In this document: positions 1 through 7,347 of the stretch, in pieces
How the letters are laid out: each line of letters starts with the position of its first letter
How positions within the stretch are numbered: position 1 is the first letter of the stretch
Origin: Rufibacter psychrotolerans
GTDB lineage: Bacteria > Bacteroidota > Bacteroidia > Cytophagales > Hymenobacteraceae
Assembly: GCF_016924645.1 (NCBI RefSeq)
Contig: NZ_JAFFJV010000009.1
Coordinates: 62,001 to 126,000 of the forward strand
Length of the DNA stretch: 64,000 nucleotides
Direction of reading: 5' to 3'
Notes under the pieces: generated by a model
What the model was told of the DNA's origin: nothing
What the model saw: the letters and a program-made list of their open reading frames with translations, nothing else
The model's database searches: none
Made by a program: the position numbers and the translations under genes

Positions 1-1104
1 CTCCATCTGGTCCAGGCCGTCAAACACAGTCTCGTGCGAGTAGGGGAAAGGCCACTTGGGAAAGGTGTAGCTCATGGCCTCCACGGTCTTGCGGGCGAAG
101 TGGATGACTTCCTCAAAGTCTTTGTGCGCCGGGTTAAAGGCCACGTCTACGCGGGTGCGGCGTTTGGTCTTGGGGTCTACCACCAGACTGGAAGCGTTCC
201 AGAAGTAGTGGTCTGAGGTGGCGAACGCGAAGTCCACCACATTGTCGGCCTCGAACTTCCAGGTGTTGCGGGCGTTCTGGGCCGTGATGTTGCCGCGCTT
301 CAGGTCCACGCTGTCAATGATGGCGGTGATGGCGTCTTTCCGCTCGGCTTCCTGCAGGCGTTTGGCGAATTTTTTGGTGAACACCTCGTCGGCGTTTTTC
401 AGGTCGCCGGTGGCCCACACCACAAAATCCTTGGGAACGGTGATCTCGGTGTTGAACCGGCAGAAATCGTTGTAAAACTCCTGCGGACCCAGGTAGGGGA
501 TGCGGTTCCAGCCTTCCACATCGTCATACACCGCGATGCGCGGAAAAAAGTAGGCCACAAAGGCGGCGCCCTGCGGGTCTACCTGGCCGGTGCGGTTGTG
601 TGAGCCCTCGTTCAGGGTGTAGTGATAGGCCAGGGAAAAGTTCGCCGTTTGCTTGGGGGCCAAGGGTTTGATGCGCAGGGTGAGGTTGGTGGCGTCCATG
701 CGGAGTTTCTGCACGTCCTGGGCTTCGCCGTTCACGCTCAGGCGCTCCATCTGCACGCCCTCGCTTACGTCTTTGGGGTCAATGCGGTTGGCCCGGGGAG
801 CGCCTTTCTGGTATAGGTTGGGGTACAGCTTGAAGACTATCTGCTTGAGCGTGTCTGGGCTGTTGTTACGGTAGGCGATGTCTACGGTGCCGGCCAGCAG
901 GCGCGTGGTGGGGTTGTAGTCGATCTTGATGGTATAGTTGGCGGAGTTTTGCCAGTAGTGCTGGCCGGGTGCGCCGGTGAGGCTGCGGGTGCCTTTCTGG
1001 TAGGCGGCGGCAATGTTGCGGGGCATGGGCAGTTGCTGTTGGGCAAACCCGCTCAGGCTCAGCGCCAGCAGGGCCAGCGTGGCCAGGCGTTTAGGTACGT
1101 GCAT
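1..1104 (-). CDS. M1 family metallopeptidase (aminopeptidase N-like), N-terminal part; gene runs off the left edge
   Basis: The minus-strand frame is open from the ATG at 1104 to base 1, giving 368 residues without a stop. It begins with a signal peptide (MHVPKRLATLALLALSLSGFA) followed by QQQLPMPRNI. The beta-sandwich region typical of Bacteroidota M1 peptidases follows, with YWQNSANYTIKI, VDIAYRNNSPDTL and RIAVYDDVEGWN. The visible part ends in PFPYSHETVFDGLDQME, which in this family lies just ahead of the catalytic domain. The zinc motif HExxH would lie beyond the edge, so catalytic competence cannot be judged. The product is expected to be exported and to trim amino acids from peptides. 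It is transcribed alone, away from the hydrolase at 1308-2075. Family assignment is from recognised motifs only. Confidence 0.85.
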   Translation of the reverse strand, partial: MHVPKRLATLALLALSLSGFAQQQLPMPRNIAAAYQKGTRSLTGAPGQHYWQNSANYTIKIDYNPTTRLLAGTVDIAYRNNSPDTLKQIVFKLYPNLYQKGAPRANRIDPKDVSEGVQMERLSVNGEAQDVQKLRMDATNLTLRIKPLAPKQTANFSLAYHYTLNEGSHNRTGQVDPQGAAFVAYFFPRIAVYDDVEGWNRIPYLGPQEFYNDFCRFNTEITVPKDFVVWATGDLKNADEVFTKKFAKRLQEAERKDAITAIIDSVDLKRGNITAQNARNTWKFEADNVVDFAFATSDHYFWNASSLVVDPKTKRRTRVDVAFNPAHKDFEEVIHFARKTVEAMSYTFPKWPFPYSHETVFDGLDQME

Positions 1105-1198
1105 CAAAAAGGGGTTGGTGGCTGGATGATGCTCCTAAATTAGCGGCTTTCTTTGATTCGCGGGCGCGCCTGGGGCAAGAATCGCGCGTAAACCATGA

Positions 1199-1252
1199 AA
1201 GGGAGGCGTTTTAGGGCAGATTTCCGGAAAACCGCCCCGAAACGCCTCCCTT
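1199..1252. terminator. Hairpin containing palindrome copy P1
   Basis: The outer arms GGGAGGCGTTT (1201-1211) and AAACGCCTCCC (1240-1250) pair perfectly and enclose the core of the 36-bp intergenic palindrome (1208-1243). It lies downstream of the alpha/beta hydrolase gene (minus strand, ends at 1308) and upstream of the M1 peptidase. A terminator for the hydrolase transcript is likely, although no clear U-tract follows. Confidence 0.6.
1208..1243. repeat. 36-bp intergenic palindrome, copy P1
   Basis: This copy matches the family described in the findings: G at 1, TTTT at 2-5, GGGC at 7-10, a T-run at 13-16, then the mirrored A-run, GCCC at 27-30 and AAAC at the end. Here it is embedded in a longer stem with 11-bp outer arms. 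Confidence 0.8.
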
Positions 1253-1307
1253 CCCGTGCGGCTGGGTTGCCACCTACTACTTTTTTCCAGCAGCCCACCA
1301 CCGGCCT

Positions 1308-2075
1308 TTAGGGCGTGCGGGTTTCCAGCCACTGGTAGATGTAGTTGGCTACTTCTTCCCAGCCCGGTTCGCCGCAAATGAAGTGGCTGCGGTGGGGGAA
1401 CTCCTTCAAGGCTACCGCGCCGGTGCCCTCGTCGTACGCCCGCACGTTTTTAGCGACCAGGTCGGCGGGGCAGATCTTGTCTTCTGCGGCGGAGATAAAG
1501 AGCAGCGGCACGTGGGGCCGGTCCAAGTCAATCTTACCCGAGGGACCCATACAGTCCCGGAAAACGTTGCGACTGTCATGCGTGGCGGTGCGCTCGTAGG
1601 CCTCGCGTACGTCTGCCTCGCTGAGGGTGTTGGCAAAGGCGGCGTGGAAGGTTTCCAGGTCCATGTACGCGGGCTCATCGCCCTTGAGCGGATTGGCAAT
1701 GGTGGCGCTGTTCTTGAAAAACGACAGATCAAAGTCAATCATGCCGTTGGGAGCCACCGAGCAGATGGGCACGCCCACCGAGATCATGTCACGGTTGGCG
1801 AAGATCTGGGTCAGCAACCCGCCCACCGAGTGCCCGATCACAATGGGCTTGGTGCCCTGGTTGAGCAGGTGGGTTTCCATCTCAGAGATGATATCGTCCA
1901 GGCCCAGTTCCCCCAAACCAGCTGGCGGGTTGGCGCGCAGTTCGGCGGGCTCCCCGTCGTGCAAGGGCCAGGCGGGCGCCAGGCAGTTGTAGCCGCGCTC
2001 GGTAAAATAAGTGACCCACTGCTCCCAACTCCTGGGGTTCTGGAACATGCCATGGATAAAGATGATGGTTTTCAT
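1308..2075 (-). CDS. Alpha/beta hydrolase
   Basis: This is a 255-residue cytoplasmic hydrolase with no signal peptide. The fold signatures are in order: an oxyanion HGM loop at residues 8-10, a nucleophile elbow GHSVGG with Ser83, a late acid in FISAAEDKICP, and the catalytic His region FPHRSHFICGEPGWE near the C-terminus. The family includes lipases, esterases and haloperoxidase-like enzymes, and nothing in the sequence or the neighbours fixes the substrate. The N-terminus MKTIIFIHG leaves no room for another start. Both neighbours lie on the same strand with gaps of 200 nt or more and hairpins between them, so it is probably monocistronic. Confidence 0.85.
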   Translation of the reverse strand: MKTIIFIHGMFQNPRSWEQWVTYFTERGYNCLAPAWPLHDGEPAELRANPPAGLGELGLDDIISEMETHLLNQGTKPIVIGHSVGGLLTQIFANRDMISVGVPICSVAPNGMIDFDLSFFKNSATIANPLKGDEPAYMDLETFHAAFANTLSEADVREAYERTATHDSRNVFRDCMGPSGKIDLDRPHVPLLFISAAEDKICPADLVAKNVRAYDEGTGAVALKEFPHRSHFICGEPGWEEVANYIYQWLETRTP

Positions 2076-2247
2076 AGCTTAGGTATTTGTACTGAAGGAG
2101 GTACGTGGCAACTACGGCTGGGTTGATGGCGTGACGAGTTTTTATGGATGGAATAATCTAATAATCAGTAGGTTTGGTTCGGAAACCGTTGTGGGGTACC
2201 TTGTTTAGAAGGTAACCCTGGCGTTGGTGTCGCCCCCAGGTGGTAAA

Positions 2248-2281
2248 ACAAAAAAGCCTGCTCCGGAGCAGGCTTTTTTGT
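2248..2281. terminator. Perfect 17-bp-arm bidirectional terminator
   Basis: The sequence is a perfect inverted repeat with A-rich 5' and T-rich 3' sides; the GC core GCCTGCTCC pairs with GGAGCAGGC. It sits immediately after the stop of the HMA-domain gene (2299, minus strand), so it would end the transcript of the metal-handling module. Confidence 0.85.
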
Positions 2282-2298
2282 GGTGGGTTAAGGAAGAA

Positions 2299-2655
2299 TT
2301 AGTGGTGGCTGGCGGCGTCTTTCTTGCAGCAGGCATCAAGACGGTCGTACGCGCGGGGCGTGGCCGGTGCGTTGTCGGCATCGTAGCCCAGGTCGTTCAC
2401 GGCCTTTTTCAGTTTTTCCACCGAGGTTTTCTGGCCGTTGTACGTCACGGTCAAAATCTTGCTGTCCACGTCAAGGGTGGCTTTCTCCACGCCTTTCTCG
2501 TAGGCCAGGCCTTTCTCCAGGGTGGCCTTGCACATGCCGCACACCGCGGAGGTTTTGAATTTTACTTCCTCGCCTTTCTTGCCGCCCTGGGCAAACCCAG
2601 CAAAAGTGACACCAGTGAGTACCAGGGAAAGCATCCAGATTTTAAGGGTTTTCAT
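2299..2655 (-). CDS. Exported heavy-metal-associated (HMA) domain protein
   Basis: This 118-residue protein has an N-terminal signal peptide (about residues 1-22, ending TFAGFA) and one HMA ferredoxin-like domain. The metal-binding loop reads AVCGMCKATLEKG, a CxxC motif as in CopZ/Atx1 chaperones. A second possible ligand cluster, ACCKKDAASHH, forms the C-terminal tail. As an exported HMA protein it probably binds a soft metal, most likely copper, in the periplasm; the metal itself is inferred. It follows the TonB receptor on the same strand after 173 nt and is followed by a strong terminator, so it is the likely last gene of the module. Confidence 0.85.
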   Translation of the reverse strand: MKTLKIWMLSLVLTGVTFAGFAQGGKKGEEVKFKTSAVCGMCKATLEKGLAYEKGVEKATLDVDSKILTVTYNGQKTSVEKLKKAVNDLGYDADNAPATPRAYDRLDACCKKDAASHH

Positions 2656-2700
2656 ATGTATTGGGTTGGGGTTAATGGTATTGGTTAAAAGTTAATTTCT

Positions 2701-2735
2701 GTTTTAAAGCAGTTTTGCCAAAATCAGGCCAAAAT
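2701..2735. repeat. 36-bp intergenic palindrome, copy P2
   Basis: This is a 35-nt copy lying between the TonB receptor stop and the HMA-gene start, inside the presumed operon. The T-run at 13-16 and the A-run at 20-23 are intact. The GC blocks are weaker than consensus (AAGC on the left, GGCC on the right). Confidence 0.6.
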
Positions 2736-2738
2736 GGG

Positions 2739-2829
2739 TTGGTTGTTGATTGTTCATTGCTGATTGTTTGTTCTGAAATCAGATAGAATTTTGAAACCAG
2801 CAATCAACAATGAACAACCAGCAATCAAT
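2739..2829. repeat. Inverted repeat built from degenerate 7-nt words (GTTgATT type)
   Basis: The left arm (about 2739-2772) reads as successive heptamers such as GTTGATT, GTTCATT and GCTGATT. The right arm (about 2795-2829) carries the complementary words and runs up to the stop codon of the TonB receptor. The arms are imperfect complements around a short unrelated centre and could fold as a hairpin between two genes of one transcript. Confidence 0.6.
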
Positions 2830-5051
2830 TATTTAATGGTAAACCGCATGCCGGCGTAGATCACGCGCCCAATCACCGGAGCCCACACCATGCTGGCGTC
2901 AAACTCCTGGCTGAACGGCCGGTCGGCGGCAATAATGGGGTTGTCCTGCCGGTAGTTGAGCAGGTTCTCGCCGCCCAGGTACACCTCCCAACGTTTAAAG
3001 GCGCGGGTGATCTGTCCATTAAACACCGCGTAGGGGTGAACAGTTCGGGTTTTGATGGGGGCGGTGTGTTGATCCATGTCGTGTTCCATCACGGGCACGG
3101 TTCGGGTGCCGAACCACTGCGTGGTCAGGTCGGCGCGCCATTTGTCAAAGGGCGTCGCGAAGCCCAGGTTCAGGAATGCCCGGTGGTTCGGGATAAAAGG
3201 CCGCTGCAGCAGTTGTCCGTTGTAGGTGGTGCGCACGTCAAAGTACTTGTAGGCCGCCTTCACGTCCAGCATGGAGGTGAGCTCATACTGCAGCTCGGCC
3301 TGGAAACTCTTGGAGAACGAGCGGCCGTTGAGGTTGGTGAACACCACCTGGTAGGGGCTGCTGTACATATCGGGCACCACCTGGTTCTGGAACGTGGTAT
3401 AGTAGTAGTCGGTGATGAAGGCGCCTTTGCGTTCGCCCACCTCAAAGTACTGCGTGAAGCTTCCGCCCAGGTTCCAGGCTTTCTCGGGCTGCAGGTTGTT
3501 CTGGAAGAAGAAGGCCCGGTTGCTGATGAGCGAAGCCACGTTCTCGGCAATGGGGTTGGCCACCCTGAAGCCTTTGCCGGCCGCCAGGCGCAGGATGGTG
3601 TTGGGCGTAAAGTCATATTTCACGTTAAACCGGGGCGTGTACACCCAGCCGTACAGGTTGTGGTGATCGGCCCGCAGGCCCCCCACCAGGGTAAGGTTGG
3701 TGCTGTTTTGGTACACATATTCAAAAAACGCCCCCGGAACGCGCTCCCTGCGGCTCAGCCTCTGGCCCGCCAGTACTTCCTGGTAGTCTTCGTATTGGTA
3801 GCTTAAACCGGCCTTGTAGGTGTGGGCGGTGTTGCCGAACGCCGACTGGAAGATCAGGTTGGCCAGACCGCTGTTCTGGTGCCCGTCATAGGTCCGCACG
3901 CCGTAGTGCGAGTCAAACTGGTGGCGGGCCCCCGACAAAATCAACCCGATGCTCTGGTAAGGCTTGTTCTTGAACGTGTAGGAAGTTTTGGAGTACGCGC
4001 TGAAGCGGTCGGTCTCCGACTCAGTGCCATAAAAACTGCCCTCGCGCTGGGGCATGCCCGCGCGGTAGCCCACCTGCCCGCCGGTGCGGGTTTCGCGCAG
4101 CGCCTGAATGCCCAGCTCGGCCACCCACTGCTTGCCCGTGTTGTATTTCCATTTGTTGAACACGTTGTAGTGCTTGCCCAGGGGCAGGTCCAGGAAGCCG
4201 TCGTCATTACCGTCTACCCGGTTGCTGATCTGGTCGGTGTGCAGCATGAGCACGGTGCTCAGTTTGGGGGTAAGCGTAAACGAGGTGTTGAGGTTGGCGT
4301 CCCATTTGGCCAGGCTGTTGCCATATAAGTTCACGTACAAACGATCCGATTTCTCGGGGTCTTTCAACCGCACATTCACCTGACCCGAGATAGACTCATA
4401 GCCGTTCAGCACCGAGCCGGTGCCTTTGATGATGTCAATGGCATCAATGTACGTGCCCGACAGGTAGTTCAGGCGGTAAGGAGTAGCCAGACCCCGCAGC
4501 GAGGGTACGTTGTCGGTGGTCATGAGCGTGTAGGAACCGTCCAGCCCCAGCATCTGGATCTGCTTGGCCCCGGAAACCGCATCGGAGGTGGACACTTCCA
4601 CCGAGGCGTTGGTCTCAAAGCTCTCGGCCAGGTTGCAGCACGCCGATTTGGTCAGGTCCTTGGCCGTGATTACCTGTGAGTTGGTGGGCGTAAGGGCCGA
4701 GTAGCGGTCTTGTTTGCCGGTTACGGTTACTTCCTGCAGCGCCGTAACGGCTTTGAGCCGCACCACCACGTTTTCCAGGCCTTGTACCTGCACGGTATCG
4801 GTTTTGTAGCCAATGTAGCTGACCAGCAGGGCGGTTTGCCCGGCGGGGGCGGGTTTCAGGGAGAAGAAGCCGTTGGCATCGGTGCTGGTGGCCTGGGTGG
4901 TGCCCAGCCAGAGCACCGAGGCGCCAATCAAAGGGGTAGCGTTGGTTTGGTCCAGCACGCGGCCGGAAAGAGTCTGGGCCCATCCGGCAGCCGGAGTGAG
5001 GAGCACCAAGAGAGCCAATGCCCAGAAAGCACGACTTTTATAAGAAGACAT
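2829..5051 (-). CDS. TonB-dependent outer-membrane receptor, putative metal uptake
   Basis: The protein has 740 residues from the ATG at 5051. An ATG 66 nt upstream gives an extension that would bury the signal peptide MSSYKSRAFWALALLVLLTP and is not preferred. After the signal come a carboxypeptidase-like regulatory domain (about residues 28-110, TLSGRVLDQTNATPLIGASV), a plug (about 120-240, with the unusual KSACCNLAESF cysteine pair and SVLNGYESISGQV) and a beta-barrel ending in MRFTIK with the usual terminal aromatic and beta pattern. It should bind a substrate at the cell surface and import it using TonB energy. The flanking HMA protein and Cys-rich protein suggest a metal or metallophore substrate, which is an inference. 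Confidence 0.85.
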   Translation of the reverse strand: MSSYKSRAFWALALLVLLTPAAGWAQTLSGRVLDQTNATPLIGASVLWLGTTQATSTDANGFFSLKPAPAGQTALLVSYIGYKTDTVQVQGLENVVVRLKAVTALQEVTVTGKQDRYSALTPTNSQVITAKDLTKSACCNLAESFETNASVEVSTSDAVSGAKQIQMLGLDGSYTLMTTDNVPSLRGLATPYRLNYLSGTYIDAIDIIKGTGSVLNGYESISGQVNVRLKDPEKSDRLYVNLYGNSLAKWDANLNTSFTLTPKLSTVLMLHTDQISNRVDGNDDGFLDLPLGKHYNVFNKWKYNTGKQWVAELGIQALRETRTGGQVGYRAGMPQREGSFYGTESETDRFSAYSKTSYTFKNKPYQSIGLILSGARHQFDSHYGVRTYDGHQNSGLANLIFQSAFGNTAHTYKAGLSYQYEDYQEVLAGQRLSRRERVPGAFFEYVYQNSTNLTLVGGLRADHHNLYGWVYTPRFNVKYDFTPNTILRLAAGKGFRVANPIAENVASLISNRAFFFQNNLQPEKAWNLGGSFTQYFEVGERKGAFITDYYYTTFQNQVVPDMYSSPYQVVFTNLNGRSFSKSFQAELQYELTSMLDVKAAYKYFDVRTTYNGQLLQRPFIPNHRAFLNLGFATPFDKWRADLTTQWFGTRTVPVMEHDMDQHTAPIKTRTVHPYAVFNGQITRAFKRWEVYLGGENLLNYRQDNPIIAADRPFSQEFDASMVWAPVIGRVIYAGMRFTIK

Positions 5052-5143
5052 TGTGTAGTTGCATTTAGGTATAACATCTTTTCTAAGCAAGCAGAAGCGC
5101 AGGGAAAGCTGCTTCAACGCTGGTGAGCGAAGAGACGGGTAGC

Positions 5144-5578
5144 CTAAATGTTAAGGATGTGCAGGCGGTGCAGAAGTTCTTTGCCCGCCAGCGGGGGGGA
5201 ACTGTCTGAATACAGCGGCCAGGTGGTGGCCGGGGCCGCGGTGGGAACAAGTGGGAGAAGGAAGGAGCTCACCAGCATTGGCGGCAGGGCCACCAGTTCC
5301 ACCTTGTCATACGTCAGCAGGGACTCAACGTCCAGCTTGTGGTGCGTGGTGGAAACCGAGCAGCATTTCTCCTTGCCTACTTTGGCGGCAGCCTCTGGGC
5401 AGGCGGGCTTTTGCTTTTTGGAGCAGCAGCCCATGTCGGCCATTTTCTTGGCAGCGGAGGGGGCAGCGGTCATGCCCAACATGGCGCAGAAACGCTGAGT
5501 TGCGGCCACGCCTACCGAGCCGGTAAGCAGGCTGAACGCCAGGATCAGGAGCACAATTGGTCTGGTTTTCCACTGCAT
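5144..5578 (-). CDS. Small Cys-rich exported protein, HYC_CC_PP family-like
   Basis: This 144-residue protein starts with a hydrophobic export signal (MQWKTRPIVLLILAFSLLTG). Possible metal ligands follow: RFCAMLGM, MGCCSKKQKPACP, KCCSVSTTHH, and a later PP pair (SSPPLAGKELL) near the C-terminal LLHRLHILNI. The spaced C, CC and PP features match what I recall of the Bacteroidota HYC_CC_PP family, which has no established biochemical role. Its position as first gene ahead of a TonB receptor and an HMA protein supports a role in metal sensing or binding at the envelope. A TAACTTTG -7 element lies only a few bases before the start codon. Confidence 0.7.
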   Translation of the reverse strand: MQWKTRPIVLLILAFSLLTGSVGVAATQRFCAMLGMTAAPSAAKKMADMGCCSKKQKPACPEAAAKVGKEKCCSVSTTHHKLDVESLLTYDKVELVALPPMLVSSFLLPLVPTAAPATTWPLYSDSSPPLAGKELLHRLHILNI

Positions 5579-5582
5579 GCTG

Positions 5583-5590
5583 CAAAGTTA
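5583..5590 (-). promoter_or_regulatory. -7 element (TAACTTTG) of the metal-handling module
   Basis: Read on the minus strand, the octamer matches TAnnTTTG exactly and ends 5 nt before the ATG at 5578. Transcription would start at or next to the start codon. No TTG is found at the usual 19-21 nt upstream, so confidence is moderate. Confidence 0.5.
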
Positions 5591-5663
5591 CGGAATTTTG
5601 CTCCACTTTCCACCACTTCTGCTCCACAACCCCTTTCTGCCGCTTAAAAGAGTGTATTTATGG

Positions 5664-5701
5664 GGTTAAGTGTTTGATATACAGATAATTGGTTAAGTGT
5701 T
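5664..5701 (+). repeat. Direct repeat GGTTAAGTGTT x2
   Basis: Two exact 11-bp copies at 5664-5674 and 5691-5701 are offset by 27 bp. They lie in an AT-rich stretch between the divergent HYC-type gene and mraZ, just left of the DnaA-box-like cluster. Confidence 0.7.
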
Positions 5702-5743
5702 CACGGGTTATTTAGCAAATATTTCTGAAAGGTTTTCCAAAAG

Positions 5744-5815
5744 TTATCCCAAGGTGGGGGAGGAAAAATGTGGATAATGTGCATAAGTGGGGTGGATAAC
5801 CATGATTTATCCACA
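5744..5815. promoter_or_regulatory. Cluster of DnaA-box-like 9-mers upstream of mraZ
   Basis: Two sites match TTATCCACA exactly: 5769-5777 on the minus strand and 5807-5815 on the plus strand. Two near-matches lie at 5791-5799 (minus, TTATCCACC) and 5744-5752 (plus, TTATCCCAA). Four sites in 72 bp of intergenic DNA with an AT-rich flank are unlikely by chance. They could be a DnaA-regulated promoter, a DnaA titration site or an origin. The sequence alone does not decide. Confidence 0.6.
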
Positions 5816-5818
5816 AAG

Positions 5819-5843
5819 TGGGAAAAAGTGGGAAACCGTGGTT
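5819..5843 (+). promoter_or_regulatory. MraZ box: three TGGG-type repeats at 10-bp spacing
   Basis: TGGGA at 5819-5823, TGGGA at 5829-5833 and TGGTT at 5839-5843 are separated by exactly 5 nt each. This is the TGGGN-N5 architecture known for E. coli MraZ operators; the third unit carries one mismatch. The third unit overlaps the -33 TTG at 5842-5844, so binding by MraZ, the first gene product, should block the promoter. Confidence 0.8.
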
Positions 5844-5871
5844 GACTTTGCTTCCCCCTTTAGTACTTTTG
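5842..5871 (+). promoter_or_regulatory. Promoter of the dcw operon
   Basis: TTG at 5842-5844, a 19-nt spacer, and TACTTTTG at 5864-5871 match the Bacteroidota consensus (TTG, 19-21 nt, TAnnTTTG) perfectly. Transcription is expected to start near 5877, giving a leader of about 30 nt before the mraZ ATG. Confidence 0.85.
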
Positions 5872-5908
5872 TTTTGTACCAAAGACTGTTGTCACTGCCC
5901 GCACCGTC

Positions 5909-6376
5909 ATGAACTTCCTCTCCGGCGAATATGAGTGTAAGCTAGACCCGAAGGGACGGTTGGTGCTGCCTGCTAAAATCAAGGCCAACCTGCCTGATGA
6001 GTGCGGCAACCAGGTGGTGCTGACTCGTGGATTTGAACCCTGCCTGGTGCTGTACCCCAGAACCGAGTGGAAAGCCATCTACGACAAAGTGGCCAGTCTG
6101 AACGAGTTCAATGAGGAGTACCGACACTTTCAGCGGAACTTCTTCAGGGGCAACACCGAGATTGAACTAGATGGGGCCGGGCGTTTCATCTTGCCGCGTA
6201 CCATGGTGCGCTACGCCGAGATTGAGAAAGAAGCCATTGTGGTAGGTTTGGGGAACCGGGTGGAAATCTGGAACCCCGAGAAGTACGACGAATTTTTAAT
6301 TAAAGACCAACAGAATTTCTCCCAATTGGCGCAGAAGTTCCTCGGAGACCAACCGAGTGGAGTAACCTTAGACTAA
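5909..6376 (+). CDS. mraZ: Transcriptional regulator MraZ
   Basis: This 155-residue protein is close to the usual 140-155. It has two SpoVT/AbrB-like halves: GEYECKLDPKGRLVLPAKIK at about residues 6-25 and EIELDGAGRFILPRTMVRYA at about 87-107. Family members form ring-shaped oligomers that bind TGGG repeats and regulate their own operon and 16S rRNA methylation genes. A three-unit TGGG box lies directly upstream, over the promoter. It is the first gene of the cluster, and rsmH starts 6 nt after its stop. Confidence 0.95.
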   Translation: MNFLSGEYECKLDPKGRLVLPAKIKANLPDECGNQVVLTRGFEPCLVLYPRTEWKAIYDKVASLNEFNEEYRHFQRNFFRGNTEIELDGAGRFILPRTMVRYAEIEKEAIVVGLGNRVEIWNPEKYDEFLIKDQQNFSQLAQKFLGDQPSGVTLD

Positions 6377-6382
6377 ACGCCC

Positions 6383-7306
6383 ATGCAGTACCACCAGCCC
6401 GTTTTGCTACAGGAATCGGTAGATGCGTTGGCCATTAAACCCGGCGGCATTTACGTAGACGTTACCTTTGGCGGTGGCGGCCACTCTGCGTACATCTTAG
6501 AGAAAATGCAGGGCGGGCAACTCTATTCCTTTGACCAGGACACCGACGCCGAGAAGCAATCTGAGAGGCTCATCTCAGATAAATTCACGTTCGTAAAGGC
6601 CAATTTCCGGTACCTCAAAAAATACCTGCGCCTGTACGGCGTGCGGCAGGTAGACGGCATTCTGGCCGACCTGGGCGTTTCTTCCCACCAGTTCAACACC
6701 GCCGAGCGCGGCTTCTCCACCCGTTTTGATGGCCCCCTGGACATGCGCATGGACAAAGAAAGTCCGGTGACGGCGCAGCAGGTGGTCATGGAGTACTCAG
6801 AGGAACAGCTGCACAAAATCTTTGGCCTGTACGGCGAGGTGAAGAACGCCAAGACGCTGGCAAGAGAGCTGGTGTCGGCGCGCAACGTGCAGCCCATTGA
6901 GACCATCGCAGACTTTAAGCAGGCCATTGCCGGCTGTACCCCCAAGGGAAAAGAGAACAAGTACCTGGCCCAGGTGTTCCAGGCGCTCCGCATTGAGGTG
7001 AACGATGAACTCAAAGCCCTAGAGGAAATGCTGGAGCAGGCCGTGGAGGTGCTAAAGCCCGGCGGAAGACTGTCGGTGATTTCCTACCACTCCCTGGAAG
7101 ACCGCCTGGTGAAGAACTACATCGCCAAGGGCAAGTTCTTCGGGGAGGTGGAGAAAGACTTCTTCGGGAACGAGATCAAGCCCCTGGATTCGGTGACGCG
7201 CAAGCCCATTGTGCCCAGCGCCCAGGAGCTGCAGGAGAATAACCGCTCCCGCAGCGCCAAGCTGCGGGTGGCCGAGAAGAGAAAGACGCAGGAATCGTCA
7301 AAATAA
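6383..7306 (+). CDS. rsmH: 16S rRNA (cytosine1402-N4)-methyltransferase RsmH (MraW)
   Basis: This 307-residue enzyme uses SAM to methylate C1402 in the decoding centre of 16S rRNA. It opens with HQPVLLQESVDAL, followed by the SAM-binding segment VDVTFGGGGHSAYIL and the family motifs ILADLGVSSHQF and SVISYHSLEDRLVKNYI. The C-terminus has the usual NNRSRSAKLRVAEK stretch. The start is only 6 nt after mraZ, so the two are co-transcribed. Confidence 0.96.
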   Translation: MQYHQPVLLQESVDALAIKPGGIYVDVTFGGGGHSAYILEKMQGGQLYSFDQDTDAEKQSERLISDKFTFVKANFRYLKKYLRLYGVRQVDGILADLGVSSHQFNTAERGFSTRFDGPLDMRMDKESPVTAQQVVMEYSEEQLHKIFGLYGEVKNAKTLARELVSARNVQPIETIADFKQAIAGCTPKGKENKYLAQVFQALRIEVNDELKALEEMLEQAVEVLKPGGRLSVISYHSLEDRLVKNYIAKGKFFGEVEKDFFGNEIKPLDSVTRKPIVPSAQELQENNRSRSAKLRVAEKRKTQESSK

Positions 7307-7347
7307 GCAGGAAAGAAGGGAAAGGGATACTTTTTACGATTTTAGTT

